Positions 63,943-64,000 of a stretch of DNA of 64,000 bases are shown here, piece by piece. How positions within the stretch are numbered: the first letter of the stretch is position 1; each line of letters begins with the position of its first letter. The DNA is from Helicobacteraceae bacterium (GTDB lineage: Bacteria > Campylobacterota > Campylobacteria > Campylobacterales > Sulfurimonadaceae): positions 1 through 64,000 of the forward strand of contig JAGGTH010000077.1 in NCBI GenBank assembly GCA_021163845.1. The letters are read 5' to 3'. A program made the position numbers and the translations under genes. Under the pieces are notes generated by a model. The model did not search any database. It had not been told where the DNA came from and was given only the letters and a program-made list of their open reading frames with translations.

Positions 63943-64000
63943 ACAAACCCCCTTTGTGCGTTGGAGCATCATCTTACATCATTCTAAGTAAAAAGATGGT

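Noticed and set aside
61057-64000. CRISPR array or cas genes linked to the Card1-like gene
   Set aside because: I searched by eye for regularly spaced repeats here and elsewhere and found none, and no cas-like protein is encoded in the window.

Overview
The window reads as a chromosomal segment of a Campylobacterota (epsilonproteobacterial) chemolithotroph, most like the Sulfurimonas/Sulfuricurvum group. The evidence is AT-rich DNA, dense gene packing with 1-20 base overlaps, NifS/NifU as an Fe-S assembly pair, a CcoG cytochrome-oxidase maturation protein, a DbpA-type helicase, HQWRQP-type histidine kinases and a large periplasmic molybdoenzyme operon. The genus is inferred from gene content, not from a database search. 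No rRNA, CRISPR array, prophage or intact insertion sequence is visible. There is one tRNA gene (Gly, anticodon UCC).

Layout. 0.3-8.1 kb: a ComM-like ATPase missing its N-terminus, YceI, MetH, and a lipoprotein/outer-membrane protein pair. 8.1-13.1 kb: a catalytically dead serine-recombinase homologue that overlaps ccoG and sits behind a strong promoter with an inverted repeat, then a YeiH-type transporter and a LapB-like TPR protein. 13.1-17.4 kb: rnhA, rnc, aroC, then a minus-strand operon of an LRV-repeat protein, a small protein and Mrp. 17.7-26.4 kb: a respiratory cluster made of a double rhodanese, a Tat-exported type II DMSO-reductase catalytic subunit, a NarH-like Fe-S subunit, a fused haem b/haem c subunit, a lipoprotein, a TorD-like chaperone and a polyferredoxin. 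26.4-33.2 kb: moaC and mobA (molybdenum cofactor), a five-haem lipoprotein cytochrome and leuC. 34-36.4 kb: nifS and nifU separated by a highly structured spacer. 37.3-46.5 kb: a 2OG oxygenase and a CitE-like protein, then a five-gene redox/c-di-GMP signalling cluster. 46.5-49.4 kb: helicase, metallopeptidase, lipocalin. 49.4-52.5 kb: an accessory patch with an antitoxin and a stop-broken ParE-type toxin, a decayed REP-associated transposase (RAYT) between 32-bp inverted repeats, a Fic protein and an acetyltransferase. 52.5-61 kb: Tex, Old Yellow Enzyme, ADP-ribosylglycohydrolase, Hsp20 and a PhnD/GAF/HD-GYP sensor. 61-64 kb: a three-gene operon with a Card1-like CARF/nuclease protein and two membrane proteins, with no CRISPR nearby.

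Three observations stand out. First, a short motif with core GGATGTA, usually preceded by TTN, occurs about 40 times on both strands (about 19 with the TTN flank), far more than chance. One head-to-head pair forms the putative nifU terminator, which is how DNA-uptake sequences behave in naturally competent bacteria. Second, the rhodanese plus type II molybdoenzyme operon looks like an uncharacterised sulfur- or oxyanion-linked respiratory system. Third, the Card1-like nuclease operon lacks CRISPR context and is a candidate stand-alone defence module.

The Mo-enzyme cluster, moaC, mobA and the multihaem cytochrome are probably one functional neighbourhood: cofactor synthesis, apoenzyme chaperoning, export and electron transfer. 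The signalling genes at 39-46 kb and the sensor at 58 kb suggest a c-di-GMP-rich lifestyle tuned to oxygen or redox state.
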